This document shows positions 60,222-64,000 of a stretch of 64,000 nucleotides of DNA, in pieces. The DNA is taken from positions 1-64,000 of the forward strand of contig JACKOV010000003.1 in assembly GCA_024234075.1 (NCBI GenBank), given 5' to 3'. The translations under genes were made by a program, and so were the position numbers. The DNA comes from Nevskiaceae bacterium (lineage in GTDB: Bacteria; Pseudomonadota; Gammaproteobacteria; Steroidobacterales; Steroidobacteraceae). Below the pieces are notes generated by a model, which ran no database searches, was not told the DNA's origin, and saw nothing but the letters and a program-made list of their open reading frames with translations. How positions within the stretch are numbered: the stretch's first letter is position 1; each line of letters starts with the position of its first letter.

Positions 60222-60812
60222 ATGAACACGCCACTCAAGCGGCTCGGCCGCGTTCTGCTGAAAGGCCTGGTGGCGATCCTGCCGATCGGTCTCACGATCT
60301 ACGTGGTGTATTGGCTGGGCGTCACCACCGAAGCGTTGCTGTCCGAGCCGCTGAACTGGCTGCTGCCACCGGGGGTGTACCGCCCCGGCATGGGGCTGAT
60401 CGCCGGTTTCCTGCTGCTGTTCGTGGTCGGCCTGCTGGTCAATGCCTACATCGTGCGCCGCGTATTCGGCTTTGGCGAATCGTTGCTGCTGCGTGTTCCA
60501 GTGGTCAAGACCGTTTATGCCTCGATCCGCGACGTGACCGCACTGGTCAACACGGGCGGCCGCAAGCGCGAACTCGAGCGGGTCGTTATGGTGCGTCTTG
60601 GGCCGGGTCGGGTGATCGGCTTCGTAACCCAGGAGAATGTCGCGCTGCCGGGCATGCCGGGCCAGGGTGACCTGATCGCGGTCTATCTGCCGATGAGCTA
60701 CCAGATCGGTGGCTATACCGTGTATCTGCCGCGCGACCAGATCGAGGCCACCGACCTGACGGTCGAGCAGGCCATGCGCATCGTGATCACGGGGGGGCTG
60801 CAGGGCGCGTGA
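60222..60812 (+). CDS. DUF502 membrane protein
   Basis: A 196-residue inner-membrane protein. Two helices (about residues 12-33 and 55-82) flank a short loop, then a conserved C-terminal domain (VVKTVYASIRDVTALVNT near 96; TQENVALPGMPGQGDLIAVYLPMSY near 133). DUF502 proteins are widespread, with no settled function. It is divergent from the methyltransferase unit by 65 bases, and its end overlaps the convergent outer-membrane gene by 26 bases. Confidence 0.9.
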   Translation: MNTPLKRLGRVLLKGLVAILPIGLTIYVVYWLGVTTEALLSEPLNWLLPPGVYRPGMGLIAGFLLLFVVGLLVNAYIVRRVFGFGESLLLRVPVVKTVYASIRDVTALVNTGGRKRELERVVMVRLGPGRVIGFVTQENVALPGMPGQGDLIAVYLPMSYQIGGYTVYLPRDQIEATDLTVEQAMRIVITGGLQGA

Positions 60813-62040
60813 GGTTCGGCACCGGGTCGGTCGCACGGTCCGGGGGTGCTGCCGGGCGATCCTCGGGTGGACGCAGCAGGATCGGATCGGTCGCGCGACC
60901 GGAGCGGCTGCGCGAGAGATCCCAGAACAACGCTTCGAAGCCGATCCGGATTCCCGGGTCGGTGCTCCAGTCGTATTTGCGGTCCCAGCGCAGCAGCGGC
61001 TCGATGTAGCCATACAGCCAGCGGTTGCGCAGCGGGCGCTTGTAGAACGCTGCGACTTCGTAATAGTCGACGGTGTCGCGCCGCGCGCCGGAGGCCAGCA
61101 ATTGCAGGCCGTAGCCGCGGGCCAGATCGCGGTTACGCACCATCTGGCCGTAGCGTTCGGGCATCAACAGCTCGCCGGCGCGCGCGATGAACAGCGCCTG
61201 AGTCCACTCGATCGCGTCACGGTCGTTGCGCCATTTGGCGAAGCTCGAACTGCGGAAGATCGTCGATCGGCCGAGTCGGCGATCGAGCGTGAGACCGGCC
61301 GATACGCCGACGCCTTCGTCGGTTTCAGCGAACAATTTGGCGAACGGGCGCAGGTCCCAGAGACCGACCGGCTGAAACACGGACCACCGCAGCGAGGCGA
61401 AGGCAATCGGCGGCAGATCGCCGCGCAGGCCGATGTCGAAGTCGAAGTTGCTGCGAGGGTTGAAACGCAGGCCGGCGCGCAGGTTGCCCTGCTCGCCGGC
61501 GACGGCGGGTGACTCGGCCACGTCGTCGCTGGTGATGAAGATGCGCAGCCGCCGCTCGATGTTCGGCAGGTTCAGGGTCACATCGAGGTTCATGTCGAGG
61601 TCGAACTTCACGCCGTCGGGCCGGTCGAGCGTCTCGGTGACCAGGCCGACGCGGAATGGCGTCGCGGGCACGGGCAGCAGTTCGGCATCGGGCGGCGCAA
61701 AGCGGCGGTCGGTGCTCTCGACCAGTTCCTGCGCGTTGACATAGATCCAGTCGTGCGCGCGATCGAGACGCTGGCCGAAATCCAGCGGATAGGGGCGGCT
61801 CGCGGCTTCTTCGCGGATCTCCGCGGTGCTGCGTGCCGAGGGCTCGATGCGCTGGGTGCGGTGTACCGGCGGCGTCTCCTCCGTCTCGGCGGCGGTCGCG
61901 CGGCCGTCCGGTGCCATCGCGGCACCCAGGGTGCACAGCCAGGCCAGCAGCGCAGCAACCGGCGCGCGCGGTCGCGGCGGATCGACAGTGCCGCCGGCGG
62001 TGCAAAGCCCTGTGGCCCGGTATGTTGCCGATGTGTTCAC
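60787..62040 (-). CDS. Predicted outer-membrane beta-barrel protein
   Basis: A 417-residue protein whose N-terminus (VAALLAWLCTLGAAMAPDGRATAAE, about 28-52) looks like a signal peptide. The body is a run of amphipathic strands with aromatic girdles (FDIGLRGDLPPIAFASLRWSVFQ; WLYGYIEPLLRWDRKYDW near 345), typical of a barrel. The N-terminal domain (EEAASRPYPLDFGQRLDRAHDWIYVNAQEL) is soluble. No family recognised. Its ATG overlaps the stop of the DUF3187 gene (ATGA), so the two are coupled. The C-terminal 40 residues are Pro-rich and overlap the DUF502 gene. Confidence 0.68.
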   Translation of the reverse strand: MNTSATYRATGLCTAGGTVDPPRPRAPVAALLAWLCTLGAAMAPDGRATAAETEETPPVHRTQRIEPSARSTAEIREEAASRPYPLDFGQRLDRAHDWIYVNAQELVESTDRRFAPPDAELLPVPATPFRVGLVTETLDRPDGVKFDLDMNLDVTLNLPNIERRLRIFITSDDVAESPAVAGEQGNLRAGLRFNPRSNFDFDIGLRGDLPPIAFASLRWSVFQPVGLWDLRPFAKLFAETDEGVGVSAGLTLDRRLGRSTIFRSSSFAKWRNDRDAIEWTQALFIARAGELLMPERYGQMVRNRDLARGYGLQLLASGARRDTVDYYEVAAFYKRPLRNRWLYGYIEPLLRWDRKYDWSTDPGIRIGFEALFWDLSRSRSGRATDPILLRPPEDRPAAPPDRATDPVPNLTRPAAPP

Positions 62041-63167
62041 GTTTCGGGGACAGGCGCCCAGACCAGACCGAGCTGCAGCCCGACATCGGGCGTGTTGTTC
62101 AAGTGCTGCAGGTTTTCGGTGACCGCAAACGACAGCAAGGCGCTGCCGAAGGCGCGATACACGCCGAGGCTCGCCTGGAACTTGGTCCTGGCCAGGTCGG
62201 CGAGCTCGGTTTCGTGCCGGCCGCGCGTCGGCCGGCTGGCATAACCCTGCAGCAGCCAGTGGGTGCGCGGGCTCCAGCGATATTCGATGCCGATCACGCC
62301 TGTAGGCACGATGCGTCGCGACATGCCGGGCAGCAGCTGATCGCCGCCGTAGCGTACTGCTGCGGCGCTGGCATAGAAGGCGTGTCGTGTGCCGAAATAC
62401 TGCAACGTGGCCTGGACTCCGGGTTCAGCCGCGCCGCTGGAAAGAAAATCGCGTCGGCCGTCGACCGGAACCTTGACCGCGCCTTCGAGTACGAGGTTCC
62501 AGCGTTCCGGCATCGGTACGCCGCTGTAGCGTAGCCCGAAAGTCGGATCGAGCAAGCCGCCGCGGGTCGGTGCGCCGAACTCCACGCGTTGGACGTCACG
62601 CAAATCGAGGACCAGTCGCACGCGGTTGCGGGCCAGGGCGCGGCGGCCGAAGCTGCTGAAACCGAAAATCTCGTGGAAATGCTCGATGGTCGAGTCGCCG
62701 ATGCCGCCGTTGAAAGCTACGGCACTCGCCGTTGCGTACAGACTCCAGTGCTCGGTAAGTGCATGATGAAACGTCAGGTCGAGCAAACCGATTTCAGCAT
62801 CGATCAAATAATTCTCGCCCGGCAACGCGCGGATGGCTTCGACTTCGGCGGGTCCGAGTTCGCGGCGTCCGGGCAGGTGGGTCAGGAAGCGCTCGACTTC
62901 CGGGCTCAGCGACCAGGTGTTCTGATAGCCGACGGACGCCTCGATCGCCCAGCTGCCCGGCTGGATGGCCAGCGCGTGGGCCGGGCGCAGGTCGAGATGC
63001 AGCAGGCTGAAGAAAGTCAGGTCGCGGGCGCGCAGCAGGCCGTAGTAGGTCGGCCGATCGTGGGGCGGCGACTGCGGCGCAGATTCCGTCGCAGACGATG
63101 CACCCTGCGCCGGAGCGCAGTTCAGTGTCGCTGCTGCCAATACGACGACACACCAGCCCCGACGCAT
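62037..63167 (-). CDS. DUF3187 outer-membrane protein
   Basis: A 376-residue exported protein. Signal peptide MRRGWCVVVLAAATLNCAPAQG, then YYGLLRARDLTFFSLLHLDLRPAHAL near residue 40, the DUF3187 opening motif, followed by barrel-like strands ending LGLVWAPVPET. DUF3187 proteins are predicted beta-barrels of unknown role. The ATG at 63167 has GGGGGAGA upstream. It is the first gene of a two-gene unit. Confidence 0.87.
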   Translation of the reverse strand: MRRGWCVVVLAAATLNCAPAQGASSATESAPQSPPHDRPTYYGLLRARDLTFFSLLHLDLRPAHALAIQPGSWAIEASVGYQNTWSLSPEVERFLTHLPGRRELGPAEVEAIRALPGENYLIDAEIGLLDLTFHHALTEHWSLYATASAVAFNGGIGDSTIEHFHEIFGFSSFGRRALARNRVRLVLDLRDVQRVEFGAPTRGGLLDPTFGLRYSGVPMPERWNLVLEGAVKVPVDGRRDFLSSGAAEPGVQATLQYFGTRHAFYASAAAVRYGGDQLLPGMSRRIVPTGVIGIEYRWSPRTHWLLQGYASRPTRGRHETELADLARTKFQASLGVYRAFGSALLSFAVTENLQHLNNTPDVGLQLGLVWAPVPET

Positions 63168-63349
63168 GATTCTCCCCCGCAGATCCGACCGAAGAGAATG
63201 AAATCGGCCCGTGCGCGTCGGCCGGGAGCCGGCCACCGTGATCCTGTGTCAGCGACGACCTACGCGACGCTCGTCCCTCCGCGAGGGACAGTTTTGTACA
63301 TTGCCGAATCGTGCCAGAATCGATCGGACCACCGAAACGAGATGCAACG

Positions 63350-64000
63350 ATGGGACACGTCGAGTATTCCGTCAAGGATGGCATAGCCGTCCTGGCTTTC
63401 CAGTTGCCGCCTGTCAACAGCCTGAGTCATGCGCTGCGCGTCGACCTGATCGCCGCGATCGATCGTGCGATCGCCGATCCTGCAGCGGCGGCAATGGTGC
63501 TGATCGGCGCCAACGGCACGTTCTGCGCCGGCGCCGACATCAAGGAGTTCAGCGGCACCGGCATGTGGCGCGAGCCGCATATCCTCAATCTGATGTCGGT
63601 GCTCGACGATTCGCCAAAGCCGGTGGTCGCCGCGATCGAGGGCGTTGCGCTCGGCGGCGGTCTGGAGCTGGCGATGGCCTGCCACTACCGCGTGGTGCTC
63701 GCCAGCGCGAAACTCGGTCTGCCCGAGGTCAAGCTCGGCCTCATCCCCGGGGCCGGCGGCACGCAACGCCTGCCGCGGCTAATCGGTGTCGAAGCGGCGC
63801 TCAATGTCATGCTTGCCGGCGAGCCCCTGCCGGCTACGCTGTTTGCGAAGACGCCGCTGATCGATCGGCTGGTCGAAAAGAATCTGCTGGATGCCGCGAT
63901 GGCATTTGCCGGCGAGGTGGTGGATGCGCGTCGCGCGGATGCCGCGACGCTGCTGCCACGAGCCCGTGACCGCAAGATCGAGGAGCCGAATCTCGAAGCG
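63350..64000 (+). CDS. FadB/FadJ-type beta-oxidation enzyme, 3' end missing
   Basis: The first 217 residues of a multifunctional enoyl-CoA hydratase/3-hydroxyacyl-CoA dehydrogenase. The crotonase domain shows GIAVLAFQLPPVNSLSHALR near residue 12, the oxyanion-hole segment TFCAGADIKEFSG near 58, VALGGGLELAMACHYRV near 102 and the catalytic Glu in LPEVKLGLIPGAGGTQRLPRL near 125. The reading frame is open to the right edge. Length beyond the window is unknown; the opening matches the about 690-residue FadJ-like group better than stand-alone hydratases. Divergent from the DUF3187 unit. Confidence 0.88.
   Translation, partial: MGHVEYSVKDGIAVLAFQLPPVNSLSHALRVDLIAAIDRAIADPAAAAMVLIGANGTFCAGADIKEFSGTGMWREPHILNLMSVLDDSPKPVVAAIEGVALGGGLELAMACHYRVVLASAKLGLPEVKLGLIPGAGGTQRLPRLIGVEAALNVMLAGEPLPATLFAKTPLIDRLVEKNLLDAAMAFAGEVVDARRADAATLLPRARDRKIEEPNLEA

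Overview
The window is GC-rich, densely packed bacterial chromosome with short intergenic gaps and many 4-base ATGA/GTGA/TTGA stop-start overlaps. Gene content (TonB-dependent receptors, lipoproteins, TrmB, DUF3014, a pyrE/xth divergent pair, a zwf-pgl pair, YbdG- and YddG-like proteins, an OxyR-type ahpC operator) points to a gammaproteobacterium, probably in the Nevskiales/Xanthomonadales/Steroidobacter neighbourhood. That placement is inference. No phage, CRISPR array or intact insertion sequence was seen.

2-13 kb: the 3' part of a TonB-dependent receptor, then on the minus strand ferrochelatase and a tight five-gene unit (dienelactone hydrolase, succinate-semialdehyde-type dehydrogenase, Bcr/CflA-type exporter, LLM oxidoreductase, S9 oligopeptidase). 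After these comes a plus-strand DUF2868/DUF3482 pair. 13-17.8 kb: DUF4124 protein, pyrE, xth, an AmpG-type permease, a small acidic protein and trmB. 17.8-19.1 kb: a class I cyclic-di-GMP riboswitch leads a lipoprotein with two Ig-like domains and an FN3 domain. 19.6-29 kb: a dienelactone hydrolase, an M48 protease, zwf-pgl facing a short-type gnd, a GGDEF diguanylate cyclase, an APC permease and a membrane-anchored methyltransferase.

29.2-34.4 kb: a tRNA-Gly(CCC) followed by a looser, accessory-looking stretch: an MFS transporter, a DsbA-like protein, a tiny membrane protein, a broken cyclophilin-like gene, yddG behind an AT-rich nested palindrome, and a LysR regulator. 34.4-44 kb: divergent MscS-type channels, a glutamine amidotransferase, a META/DUF4377 lipoprotein, and tpm divergent from ahpC-ahpF across a near-perfect OxyR operator. 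A tandem alpha/beta-hydrolase protein and a small flavodoxin-like reductase follow.

44-51 kb: a beta-helix-like surface lipoprotein paired with a large TonB-dependent receptor, facing a P2-type cation ATPase. 51.6-57.3 kb: a CoA-ester lyase, a Tat-exported dienelactone hydrolase, DUF3014, a CoA-transferase and an MDR oxidoreductase that carries a Tat-like leader. 57.3-60.2 kb: a four-gene overlapping minus-strand unit (methyltransferase, unknown small protein, exported SUMF1 protein, S4 RNA-binding protein). 60.2-64 kb: DUF502, two outer-membrane proteins (one DUF3187), and the start of a FadB/FadJ-type beta-oxidation gene that runs off the edge.

Three themes recur. One is c-di-GMP signalling: a cyclase and a riboswitch-controlled surface lipoprotein about 7 kb apart. 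A second is peroxide defence: OxyR operator, ahpCF and NADPH-producing zwf/pgl. The third is catabolism of acyl-CoA and organic-acid intermediates: several dienelactone hydrolases, a CoA lyase, a CoA-transferase and a beta-oxidation enzyme.
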